This document shows positions 15,298 through 21,446 of a DNA stretch of 21,446 nt, one piece after another. The DNA comes from Gallionellaceae bacterium (GTDB taxonomy: Bacteria; Pseudomonadota; Gammaproteobacteria; Burkholderiales; Gallionellaceae). The DNA is taken from NCBI GenBank assembly GCA_003151655.1, contig PLYB01000338.1, positions 220 through 21,665 on the forward strand, in the 5' to 3' direction. Under the pieces are notes generated by a model. That model saw only the letters and a program-made list of their open reading frames with translations. It ran no database searches and was not told where the DNA came from. Position 1 is the first letter of the stretch, and every line of letters starts with the position of its first letter. The position numbers were made by a program, and so were the translations under genes.

Positions 15298-16286
15298 TGA
15301 AAATATCGGTGTTGGGCGCGGGCGCATGGGGTACCGCATTAGCGATCAGCCTTGCGCCCCGACATCAAGTTACGTTATGGGCGCGTGATGCCATGCAGGT
15401 AATTGCGATGCAGTCCAGCCGTAGCAATCAGCGTTACCTTCCCGAGATTCCGTTTCCGCAGTCACTGCAACTCACTCCGGATTTTGATGCTGCTCTTGCC
15501 GATGCCGCGTTGCTCATCGTCGCAGTTCCCGTTTTTTCTTTGCGCGGTGTGCTACAGCGTATCGCCACATTGCCGGTTGCTACGCCGGTCATCTGGTTGT
15601 GCAAAGGATTTGAAGCGCAGACCTCACAATTGCCGCATCAGATTGTAGCTGAAACATTGCCCCCCAATTTTTCTCGTGCCGTATTGTCCGGCCCGAGCTT
15701 TGCGCAAGAAGTCGCACGCGGTTTGCCTACTGCGTTGACGTTGGCGTCCAATGATATCGAATTTGCGCAGCGCACCGCTCAGGCATTGCATCATTCGCGC
15801 CTGCGCATTTATTCCAGTGACGATGTGGCGGGCGTTGAAGTGGGCGGCGCGATCAAAAACGTATTGGCGATTGCTGCCGGAATTAGTGATGGTTTGCGTT
15901 TGGGTTTCAATGCGCGTGCGGCGCTGCTGACACGCGGACTTGCCGAGATGACGCGGCTTGGTTTGCAACTGGGCGGAAAAGCCGAGACACTGGGCGGACT
16001 GTCCGGGGCGGGCGATTTGATCCTGACCTGTACCGGCGATCTTTCGCGTAACCGGCAAGTGGGTATGCTGCTGGCACAGAAGCGCGAGTTGACGAATATT
16101 TTGAGTGAACTCGGACACGTCGCCGAAGGCGTTTACACGGCACGCGAAGTACATCAAATCGCCTTGCGCGAAAGCGTGGATATGCCGATCTGTGAAGCCG
16201 TCTACCGTGTGCTGTACGAGCAACTGGCTGCGGATGAAGCGGCTGAAAGTTTGCTGAGTAGGCAGCCGAGCAATGAGTTTTTATAA
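15297..16286 (+). CDS. gpsA: Glycerol-3-phosphate dehydrogenase [NAD(P)+]
   Basis: A 329-residue GpsA. The N-terminal dinucleotide fold has GAGAWGTA (7-14), then VPVFSLRGVL, WLCKGFE, SGPSFAQEVARGLPTAL (131-147), and the catalytic Lys187 in EVGGAIKNVLAIAAGISDGL. The C-terminal helical domain includes GLSGAGDLILTCTGDLSRNRQVG and AEGVYTAREVHQIA. It reduces dihydroxyacetone phosphate to sn-glycerol 3-phosphate for phospholipid synthesis. The ATG overlaps the previous TGA (TGATGA), so the start is set by coupling; an in-frame start 12 nt upstream adds only four unlike residues. Confidence 0.97.
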   Translation: MKISVLGAGAWGTALAISLAPRHQVTLWARDAMQVIAMQSSRSNQRYLPEIPFPQSLQLTPDFDAALADAALLIVAVPVFSLRGVLQRIATLPVATPVIWLCKGFEAQTSQLPHQIVAETLPPNFSRAVLSGPSFAQEVARGLPTALTLASNDIEFAQRTAQALHHSRLRIYSSDDVAGVEVGGAIKNVLAIAAGISDGLRLGFNARAALLTRGLAEMTRLGLQLGGKAETLGGLSGAGDLILTCTGDLSRNRQVGMLLAQKRELTNILSELGHVAEGVYTAREVHQIALRESVDMPICEAVYRVLYEQLAADEAAESLLSRQPSNEFL

Positions 16287-16292
16287 GACAGT

Positions 16293-16336
16293 GAAGGGTG
16301 TCGATTTTACCCTTCTCCCTTAAGCACCAAAGGTGC
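16293..16336. terminator. Two small hairpins in the convergent gpsA-trmL gap
   Basis: The 66-nt gap between the ends of gpsA and trmL holds two inverted repeats. GAAGGGT (16293-16299) pairs with ACCCTTC (16309-16315), with a 9-nt T-rich loop, and GCACC (16324-16328) pairs with GGTGC (16332-16336) over a 3-nt loop. Neither has a strong T run after it on either strand, so intrinsic termination is uncertain, but the position between converging genes fits. Confidence 0.4.
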
Positions 16337-16352
16337 GTCCCTTATCCCTTCC

Positions 16353-16811
16353 CTACATTTTAAACCCGCACTGCCGCCACGCTTCGTACACTGCAATCGC
16401 CACAGTATTCGACAGATTTAAGCTGCGATTATTCGGCAGCATGGGCAGGCGCAATTTTTGTTCGGATGGCAGTGATTGCAAAATGTCGGCAGGCAGCCCA
16501 CGGCTCTCGGGGCCGAACAAAAACGCATCACCAGATTGAAAGGCAACTTCGTGGTATGGGTGCGAGCCTTTGGTGGTGAACGCGAACAGGCGCGAGCCGG
16601 GTAGGCTGCGCAGGCAAGTATCGAGATCATCGTGTACCTGCATATTTGCGTACTCGTGATAATCCAAACCGGCTCGACGCAATTGTTTATCATCAAGTTC
16701 AAACCCGAGCGGTCGGATTAGATGCAGTTGCGCGCCGCTATTGGCGCATAAACGAATGACGTTACCCGTATTGGGGGGGATTTCCGGTTGAAAAAGAATC
16801 ACGTTAAACAT
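16353..16811 (-). CDS. trmL: tRNA (cytidine(34)-2'-O)-methyltransferase
   Basis: A 152-residue SPOUT family enzyme. It shows the N-terminal MFNVILFQPEIPPNTGNVIRLCAN, the RPLGFELDDKQLRRAGLDY segment, FGPESRGLP (the knot region) and LRLPMLPNNRSLNLSNTVAIAVYEAWRQ at the C-terminus, all diagnostic for TrmL. It methylates the wobble ribose of certain leucine tRNAs using S-adenosylmethionine. The start chosen is the ATG at 16811, which gives the usual MFNV N-terminus; a TTG six bases further upstream would add two residues. It is transcribed opposite to gpsA and divergently from the outer-membrane-like gene. Confidence 0.95.
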   Translation of the reverse strand: MFNVILFQPEIPPNTGNVIRLCANSGAQLHLIRPLGFELDDKQLRRAGLDYHEYANMQVHDDLDTCLRSLPGSRLFAFTTKGSHPYHEVAFQSGDAFLFGPESRGLPADILQSLPSEQKLRLPMLPNNRSLNLSNTVAIAVYEAWRQCGFKM

Positions 16812-16999
16812 TAACAACTTTCAGTGAACGCAGGTGGTTAGTGCAACCACGCAGGAAATTTAATGAAGCCAACCCCTTTTCCGTGCTTCCTGTAAGTGAA
16901 TCAAAGGGCGCAACTGTCAATGACGGCGATGGCGAGGTATTATAGCCTGCTCATGAGTCGTTTTTTCAATGTGCCTATTCCTTGAGTCACCATATTTGT

Positions 17000-17992
17000 A
17001 TGCGAAGTTTATATTCGATTTTTGTGCTGACGATTTTTGCATTGTTTGAGGTTCCGGCCTATGCGGCTGATGCACCGGTTTCAGCGCTGGATCCGTCCAA
17101 TGACAAATCGTCGCAACATGTCTCGCCGCTTCCTCTTGCCGAAGAGGGCAGCAAGGTGGAAGTGATGAGTGAACTCGATCCTTATTATTCCGACGTGGGT
17201 ATAAATATTCCGCTGACCGAGAAGCCGATTCCTACTATCAGATCGACCAGTGAGCAGGTGATTTATAGCGAGTTGATTCAAGGTTCGCTCATTCCGCGTT
17301 ATATGCTGGTTGAAGCCAGCGTTTATCCCATGCCATTGCTAGGCACTTATCTGAAGACTAATCAGCCGAATTTTTACGGGCAGGGACGCTTAGGGCACTA
17401 TTCCAGCATCAACGTCATCGATTCTGCAACGGCAGGCTTTCAGGAACCTTGGGCAGTGTCGGCGTTCTTCGGCAATATTGCCAAGATAGTGAGGCCGGGT
17501 GAGGATCGTGTGGGCAGCAACATCGGCTATACCGGTTATCTGGTTAGTGCTGGAACCAAGCAAATCAAGGATAACGAAATGATCGACGACCATTGGTTGG
17601 AGGTGGAGTGGAAGATCAAGGGTAAGGTCGATTATCCCGATGAAAAGTTAAGTTGGAGTTTTCGTGTGGGTGGAAAATTTCATGATAACCAAAACATTGC
17701 GAATGAGATTTATTTGAATCTTTTTCGCAGCAATTTGAATACGCACCTTCCGTTTTTAAGTTGGGCTAATAATTCCACATTGGATATGAAGCTGTTTTTT
17801 TCGGAGGCTAGTTCACGATTGGTGCGCCAAGAATACGTTGTGGGAAAAAAGTATCCAAAGATGGGATGGAGGTACACTCCCACGCTGGATATTGGTTTTA
17901 TTTGGTCAAGTCCGGAAGAGTATTCAGGAATATTGCGTACCACGGATACGAATACGCTGACTTTAGTGTTTCGCCCATCGGTGGCCTTCTAG
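17000..17992 (+). CDS. Predicted outer membrane protein of unknown function
   Basis: I do not recognise the family. From the ATG at 17000 the protein has 330 residues with a clear signal peptide (MRSLYSIFVLTIFALFEVPAYA, then ADAP). A Ser/Pro-rich stretch follows (about 25-55), then alternating polar/hydrophobic segments with many aromatic residues, for example WLEVEWKIKGKV, KLSWSFRVGGKF, TLDIGFIWSS and TLTLVFRPSVAF. The last residue is Phe, the common C-terminal signature of outer membrane beta-barrels. A TTG at 16982 would add six residues before the signal peptide and is less likely. No strong ribosome binding site is visible. TATTAT at 16938-16943 could be a -10 element. It lies in a divergent arrangement with trmL and 112 nt before sodB. 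Confidence 0.65.
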   Translation: MRSLYSIFVLTIFALFEVPAYAADAPVSALDPSNDKSSQHVSPLPLAEEGSKVEVMSELDPYYSDVGINIPLTEKPIPTIRSTSEQVIYSELIQGSLIPRYMLVEASVYPMPLLGTYLKTNQPNFYGQGRLGHYSSINVIDSATAGFQEPWAVSAFFGNIAKIVRPGEDRVGSNIGYTGYLVSAGTKQIKDNEMIDDHWLEVEWKIKGKVDYPDEKLSWSFRVGGKFHDNQNIANEIYLNLFRSNLNTHLPFLSWANNSTLDMKLFFSEASSRLVRQEYVVGKKYPKMGWRYTPTLDIGFIWSSPEEYSGILRTTDTNTLTLVFRPSVAF

Positions 17993-18046
17993 CTTGAATT
18001 AGCACTCTAAAATCAATAGAAATAATAGTTGAGCTAAATCCTGTGG

Positions 18047-18075
18047 TATATTGTGCGGCCAATGGCTGAGCCATT
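18047..18075 (+). promoter_or_regulatory. sodB leader: -10-like TATATT and a perfect 15-nt dyad
   Basis: TATATT (18047-18052) is a plausible -10 element; no good -35 is seen at the right distance. Nine bases downstream lies AATGGCTGAGCCATT (18061-18075), a perfect dyad around one central base, which in RNA can fold as a 6-bp stem with a 3-nt TGA loop. It would be at or just after the predicted transcription start and ends 20 nt before the ribosome binding site AAAGGAG. It may be an operator or a 5' stem-loop affecting mRNA stability. The AT-rich stretch before it (18005-18030) is only loosely Fur-box-like. Confidence 0.4.
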
Positions 18076-18104
18076 TCTAATTCAACAATTACAAAGGAGC
18101 TAAC

Positions 18105-18686
18105 ATGGAACATACACTGCCCGCTTTGCCCTATGCCAAAGATGCGCTCGCGCCGCATATGTCTGCCGAGACTTTCGATTACCATTATTCCAAGCATCAT
18201 CAGGCTTATGTCACCAACCTGAATAATCTGATCAAAGGCACCGAGTTTGAAAACGCCAGCCTGGAAGACATCATCAAAAAATCTTCCGGCGGTATCTACA
18301 ACAATTCCGCACAAGTATCGAACCATACATTTTTCTGGAGCTGCATGAAGCCGAATGGCGGCGGCGCACCTACCGGCGCGCTGGCGGATGCCATCAACAA
18401 AAAATGGGGTTCGCTCGACGATTTCAAAAAGGTGTTTCAAACTTCAGCTGTGGGCAACTTCGGTTCGGGTTGGACCTGGCTGGTGAAGAAAGCCGATGGC
18501 TCTTTGGATATCGTCAACATGGGCGCAGCCGGTACGCCGCTGACCACTGGTGACAAAGCGTTACTCTGCGTGGACGTGTGGGAACATGCCTACTACATCG
18601 ACTACCGTAACCAGCGCCCGAAGTTTGTTGAAACTTTTTTGAATAATTTGGTGAACTGGGATTTCGTAGCCAAGAATTTTGCGTAA
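18105..18686 (+). CDS. sodB: Superoxide dismutase, iron type
   Basis: A 193-residue Fe/Mn-family superoxide dismutase. The metal ligands are His27, His74, Asp157 and His161. It reads as the iron form: Gln70 sits in NSAQVSNHTFFW and the region before the last ligands is MGAAGTPL, not the Mn-type N-Q-D. Other motifs are the HHQAYVTNLN helix, GNFGSGWTWLV and VDVWEHAYYIDYRNQRP. It converts superoxide to hydrogen peroxide and oxygen in the cytosol. The ATG follows AAAGGAGCTAAC, a strong ribosome binding site. The gene has its own leader. Metal specificity from these residues is reliable for the family but cambialistic enzymes exist. Confidence 0.96.
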   Translation: MEHTLPALPYAKDALAPHMSAETFDYHYSKHHQAYVTNLNNLIKGTEFENASLEDIIKKSSGGIYNNSAQVSNHTFFWSCMKPNGGGAPTGALADAINKKWGSLDDFKKVFQTSAVGNFGSGWTWLVKKADGSLDIVNMGAAGTPLTTGDKALLCVDVWEHAYYIDYRNQRPKFVETFLNNLVNWDFVAKNFA

Positions 18687-18708
18687 GTAAAAACACTCGC
18701 CGCATAAT

Positions 18709-18738
18709 CGTGCCTCCTTCATCAGGGAAGGGGGCACG
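18709..18738. terminator. Strong hairpin between convergent sodB and HDOD gene
   Basis: CGTGCCTCCTTC (18709-18720) pairs with GAAGGGGGCACG (18727-18738) with one G-T wobble and a 6-nt loop, giving a 12-bp stem. It lies 22 nt after the sodB stop and 12 nt before the end of the opposing HDOD gene. Neither side has an adjacent T run; on the minus strand a TTTTT occurs about 15 nt beyond the stem. The location and stem strength support a shared bidirectional terminator. Confidence 0.55.
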
Positions 18739-18750
18739 ACTCCAATCAGA

Positions 18751-19626
18751 TCAAGACAAGCTTCCCGCAGAGTGTTTAGCCTCTTCAGCCTGTTGAGTTA
18801 TTTGTTCAAGTAGCTCATCTGCCACCGAAGGATCAATTCCTAAAGATTGCCAATCATCGGGCGTGATTTCAGTTGCCACATGTTCGGGGATGCCAACGGA
18901 AGTGAGAATCTTTTCAGCAAGATTGATCATGCTGACTAGCGGTTGCCCCGCTGCCGCATGTTCATTTTCCGGGTCGTGGTGATAGCGCAGTATGGCGACA
19001 ATGGAATCAGGCAGACTCCAGTAACGGGCGAGTTCGGCACCGAGTTCACCGTGATCTAATTCCAGTAGCTCTGCCTCAATTTCGGCGGTTGACCGGTCTG
19101 GCTCGGTAGCGAAGCGGGTTTGCAATTCGTCACTGCGTTTTTGGTCTAGATGATTTAGCACCATGTAGCCAATATCATGCAACAGTCCGGCCAGAAAAAT
19201 TTCGTCGTCGAGCGGACGCGTGTTGCGCGGCATGGCGCGCGAAAGAGTTCTTACGGCCAGCGATATAGCCAGGCTATGCAACCAGAGTCCTTGGCTGTCA
19301 AGTTTGCCGGCAGGTTTTGTTACCAGCGAAGACATCACCGCTATCCCCATGGTGACGGCCTTAACGCGCGTGATGCCGAGCAGCATTGCCGCATCCGAAA
19401 TCGAAGCCACTCGTTTTGAAGCGCCGAACAACGGTGTATTAGCGAGACCAATGATCTTTGCCGCAATCAGCGGATCTTTTTCGATTAGCTTGAGCATTTC
19501 CTGTTCGCCCGCGTCGCTTTCGAGATCAAGCGCGAGAATCTTTTGCGCGATAGCAGGCATTGCGGGTAACGCTTCGAGGTGCCGAATGGCCTCTTTCAGA
19601 TTGACTGGAGAACTGCTGGCGTTCAT
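18751..19626 (-). CDS. HDOD domain protein
   Basis: A 291-residue protein with a canonical HDOD domain: LEALPAMPAIAQKILAL (18-34), IEKDPLIAAKIIGLANTPLFG (48-68), ISDAAMLLGITRVKAV (76-91), LAGLLHDIGYMVLNHL (145-160, His150-Asp151) and a late ELDHGELGAELARYWSLPDSIVAILRYHH segment. A Gln/Glu-rich helical tail (about 270-285) ends the protein. HDOD proteins act in signalling, often with two-component or cyclic-di-GMP networks; no specific role can be assigned. The ATG has GGGGAGAG upstream, a strong ribosome binding site. TTGACT at 19695-19690 on the minus strand with CATCAT at 18-nt spacing may be its promoter. It is unrelated in close sequence to the HDOD gene at 10925. Confidence 0.88.
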   Translation of the reverse strand: MNASSSPVNLKEAIRHLEALPAMPAIAQKILALDLESDAGEQEMLKLIEKDPLIAAKIIGLANTPLFGASKRVASISDAAMLLGITRVKAVTMGIAVMSSLVTKPAGKLDSQGLWLHSLAISLAVRTLSRAMPRNTRPLDDEIFLAGLLHDIGYMVLNHLDQKRSDELQTRFATEPDRSTAEIEAELLELDHGELGAELARYWSLPDSIVAILRYHHDPENEHAAAGQPLVSMINLAEKILTSVGIPEHVATEITPDDWQSLGIDPSVADELLEQITQQAEEAKHSAGSLS

Positions 19627-19695
19627 TTTCTCTCCCCTATCATTTGGTTGTTATATTTTTTGATCATGATGTTGCCACCATGTTAATTAAGTCAA

Positions 19696-20060
19696 ACGTC
19701 CTTCTAAATGTGCAAAAGGATTGCTTCAGGAATGCGACCTCTTAACTCTTCGTGATCAACGCACGAGCCAATGCCCGCAGTTTGATTGTAACCCAGCCCC
19801 GTGCTGGTGCTACAACTTTTTGTGCAATAGCAACATAGGGTTAGCGTTGGTAAATGCAGGGGCGAAATTTGTCGACGGATTACAGATCAAGTCCTCACAT
19901 TATGGAAATAAATAGCGGTCTTGCAATGGCCACGGCATCCTTGCAGTTGATCGGGAGGTGCAACGCAAGTGAAGAGCGTGAAGATGTGGGAAGCGTCATT
20001 CTGCGCGAACCGTAGTCGGTGGAGGCGCTGTAATCCCCGTCAGTCCGTGCATTGCGTGTT
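19696..20060. other. Gap without a supported gene upstream of carA
   Basis: About 440 nt separate the HDOD start and the carA promoter. Short open frames exist (a 64-codon frame at 19721-19915, and a 49-codon frame from GTG 19969 to TGA 20118 after a GGGAGGTG), but the first is Cys-rich without family character and the second runs through the carA promoter and into the leader hairpin. I see no tRNA, no insertion sequence ends and no repeat array. It may hold a degraded gene or an undetected small RNA. Confidence 0.5.
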
Positions 20061-20064
20061 GTAT

Positions 20065-20093
20065 TTGATGCCTAACCCCGCTTCGGCTATAAT
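20065..20093 (+). promoter_or_regulatory. Sigma70-type promoter of carA
   Basis: TTGATG (20065-20070), a 17-nt spacer and a perfect TATAAT (20088-20093). This is the best promoter match in the window. Transcription would start near base 20100, a few bases before the leader hairpin, giving a leader of about 65 nt before the carA GTG. Confidence 0.7.
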
Positions 20094-20107
20094 ACGTCCC
20101 AATCCAA

Positions 20108-20138
20108 AAGCGGGATGAACGAACGGTTCGTCCCGCTT
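20108..20138 (+). promoter_or_regulatory. Leader hairpin of carA, possible attenuator
   Basis: AAGCGGGATGAAC (20108-20120) pairs with GTTCGTCCCGCTT (20126-20138) over a 5-nt loop, a 13-bp stem with one wobble pair. CTTT follows directly, so it resembles an intrinsic terminator at the very start of the carA transcript. The right arm unit CCCGCTTC also occurs upstream at 20077-20084, overlapping the promoter spacer. Control of carA by premature termination is inferred; no antiterminator pairing within the transcript is obvious. Confidence 0.55.
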
Positions 20139-20166
20139 CTTTATGTCCAGTTTGAGGAGTATTCCG

Positions 20167-21297
20167 GTGTCGCAAACAAGTCCTGCCATTTTAGTTTTAG
20201 CCGATGGGACAGTGTTTCGCGGGACTGCCATCGGTGCATTCGGCAGTAGCGTCGGGGAAGTGGTGTTCAATACTTCAATCACCGGCTATCAGGAAATCCT
20301 TACCGACCCGTCTTATTGCAAGCAGATTGTTACGCTGACGTATCCGCATGTCGGTAATGTCGGTTGTAACCCGGAAGATGTCGAGTCGCGTCAGGTGTTT
20401 GCCAGCGGACTTATCATTCGCGATCTGTCCATGACGGTGAGCAATTTCCGCAGTACCCAATCTTTGCCCGAATATCTCAAGGCCAATAACGTGGTTGCCA
20501 TCGCGGGGATTGATACGCGCAAGTTGACACGTATCCTGCGCAGCAAGGGAGCGCAGAACGGCTGCATCGCCACGGGCGATAACGTGGAAGCGGCGCTGGC
20601 TGCGGCACGCGGTTTTGCCGGGTTGGCGGGCATGGACTTGGCGCAAGTTGTCAGTTGCGACAAGCCGTATGAATGGAAGCAGCGCGAGTGGAAGTTGGGC
20701 GCGGGTTATAGTGATACCAATGAATCGAAATTCCATGTGGTGGCGTATGACTTCGGCGTGAAGCGCAATATTTTGCGCATGCTGGCTGAGCGCGGTTGTC
20801 GTATTACCGTGGTTCCGGCAAAAACGAATGCAGACGAAGTGCTGGCGCTGAAGCCGGACGGTGTGTTCTTGTCCAACGGCCCCGGTGATCCCGAGCCGTG
20901 CGATTACGCGATCAATGCGACCAGAAAATTTTTGGAAGTCGGCGTGCCGCTGTTTGGTATTTGTCTGGGCCATCAGATTCTTGGCCTTGCCTCGGGTGCA
21001 AAGACGGTGAAGATGAAGTTCGGTCATCGCGGTGCCAACCATCCGGTGCAGGATACACAGAGCAAACGCGTGATGATCACCAGCCAGAATCACGGCTTCG
21101 CAGTGGATGCGGCAACGCTGCCCGCGAATGCGCGAGTGACGCATATCTCGCTGTTTGATGGCACGCTGCAAGGTTTTGAACTGACCGATAAGCCCGCATT
21201 CTGTTTCCAGGGGCATCCCGAAGCAAGCCCGGGGCCGCATGATGTTGACGGATTGTTCGATAAATTTGTAGGAATGATGGAGAAAAGAAAAACCTAA
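20167..21297 (+). CDS. carA: Carbamoyl-phosphate synthase small (glutamine amidotransferase) subunit
   Basis: A 376-residue CarA. The N-terminal half has ALVLADGT-like start LVLADGTVFRGTAIGA, GEVVFNTSITGYQEILTDPSY and IAGIDTRKLTRILRSKGAQNGCI. The class I glutaminase half has LSNGPGDPEP, GICLGHQ with Cys266, and GHPEASPGPHD with His350 and Glu352. It releases ammonia from glutamine and channels it to CarB for carbamoyl phosphate, used for arginine and pyrimidine synthesis. The start chosen is GTG at 20167 because GAGGAG (20154-20159) sits 7 nt before it and the N-terminus then fits the family; an in-frame ATG at 20143 adds 8 residues and lies close to the leader hairpin. Confidence 0.97.
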   Translation: MSQTSPAILVLADGTVFRGTAIGAFGSSVGEVVFNTSITGYQEILTDPSYCKQIVTLTYPHVGNVGCNPEDVESRQVFASGLIIRDLSMTVSNFRSTQSLPEYLKANNVVAIAGIDTRKLTRILRSKGAQNGCIATGDNVEAALAAARGFAGLAGMDLAQVVSCDKPYEWKQREWKLGAGYSDTNESKFHVVAYDFGVKRNILRMLAERGCRITVVPAKTNADEVLALKPDGVFLSNGPGDPEPCDYAINATRKFLEVGVPLFGICLGHQILGLASGAKTVKMKFGHRGANHPVQDTQSKRVMITSQNHGFAVDAATLPANARVTHISLFDGTLQGFELTDKPAFCFQGHPEASPGPHDVDGLFDKFVGMMEKRKT

Positions 21298-21363
21298 CCA
21301 CAGAGACACAGAGACACAGAGAAAACCTCTGTGCTTTTCCTCTGTGTCTCTGTGCCTCTGTGG
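21298..21363. repeat. Long inverted repeat of CACAGAGA units in the carA-carB gap
   Basis: The 24-nt arms (21298-21321 and 21340-21363) are complementary with one mismatch and enclose an 18-nt loop. The arms are built from CACAGAGA-like units (CTCTGTGT on the other arm), and the loop has one more CTCTGTG. It starts directly after the carA stop and ends 10 nt before the carB ATG. Repeats of this kind (ACCACAGAGACACAGAGA type) are known as dispersed intergenic elements in many environmental bacteria; I recall this in general and cannot count copies here. Confidence 0.9.
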
Positions 21364-21373
21364 TGAATGATTT

Positions 21374-21446
21374 ATGCCTAAACGCAGTGACATAAAAAGC
21401 ATTTTAATTATCGGCGCTGGCCCCATCGTCATCGGGCAGGCGTGCG
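21374..21446 (+). CDS. carB: Carbamoyl-phosphate synthase large subunit (5' fragment)
   Basis: The first 24 codons are present and the rest runs past the window end. MPKRSDIKSILIIGAGPIVIGQAC is the highly conserved N-terminus of CarB, which uses ammonia from CarA, bicarbonate and two ATP to make carbamoyl phosphate. The only ribosome-binding-like sequence is GGTGA (21362-21366), 7 nt before the ATG, and its first two bases belong to the end of the hairpin repeat. It follows carA by 76 nt and is probably in the same transcript. Confidence 0.95.
   Translation, partial: MPKRSDIKSILIIGAGPIVIGQAC

Noticed and set aside
16938..16943. TATTAT as a full promoter for the outer-membrane-like gene
   Set aside because: The -10 match is good but the hexamer 17 nt upstream (TGTCAA) does not resemble a -35, so no full promoter is annotated.
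18005..18035. Possible Fur box upstream of sodB
   Set aside because: AT-rich with short ATAAT-like pieces, but it does not match the 19-bp consensus well enough to annotate.
19721..19915. 64-codon + strand frame in the gap before carA
   Set aside because: Unusual Cys-rich composition, no convincing ribosome binding site and no family resemblance; likely chance.
19969..20118. 49-codon frame from GTG after GGGAGGTG
   Set aside because: It crosses the carA -35 and -10 elements and ends in the leader hairpin, so it could only be translated from an earlier promoter; kept only as a note in the gap finding.
20275..21432. 385-codon minus-strand frame antisense to carA and across the repeat
   Set aside because: It mirrors conserved carA coding sequence and includes the hairpin repeat; composition is typical of a shadow frame.

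Overview
The window looks like a chromosomal segment of a betaproteobacterium. The best guess is the Nitrosomonadales/Gallionellaceae side of the class (Sideroxydans- or Gallionella-like), but this is inference from protein character and gene order, not from a marker gene. Supporting points are the metZ-cinA-recA-recX order, the rhodanese-grxC-secB-SH3-gpsA-trmL order typical of betaproteobacteria, a PglL-type O-oligosaccharyltransferase, an Fe-type SodB and carA-carB. No rRNA, tRNA, CRISPR, phage, insertion sequence or integrase is visible. Almost all genes lie on the + strand; trmL and one HDOD gene are on the - strand.

Region 1 (1-3644): the 3' part of a PaiB-like FMN-binding regulator, then metZ, a stand-alone CinA C-terminal domain protein (pncC type), recA and recX. 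recX overlaps the recA end. An inverted repeat in the short cinA-recA gap is a candidate SOS operator. Region 2 (3732-5970): a receiver-TPR protein followed 13 nt later by a small cytosolic histidine kinase without a sensor domain. Region 3 (6237-7568): xseA.

Region 4 (7674-13613) is an envelope-glycan block: an ArnT-like GT39 membrane glycosyltransferase, an overlapping PAP2 phosphatase, an ArnD-like deacetylase/deformylase homologue, an HDOD protein and a PglL-like O-oligosaccharyltransferase. The ArnD homologue has lost several residues expected for metal binding and catalysis while keeping an intact frame and other family motifs. It is the most unusual gene here.

Region 5 (13594-16811): membrane-anchored rhodanese, grxC, secB, a secreted SH3-like protein and gpsA, facing trmL on the opposite strand. 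Region 6 (17000-19626): an outer-membrane-like protein of unknown function, sodB with a perfect dyad in its leader, and a second HDOD protein on the - strand. Region 7 (19627-21446): about 440 nt without a supported gene, then a strong sigma70-like promoter and a leader hairpin before carA, and a long near-perfect hairpin repeat filling the carA-carB gap. The window ends at the start of carB.

Most of the window is core metabolism, DNA repair and protein export. The points worth following up are the degenerate ArnD homologue in its lipid-linked sugar cluster, the receiver-TPR/minimal kinase pair, the unassigned outer membrane protein, and four regulatory structures (before recA, sodB, carA and carB).
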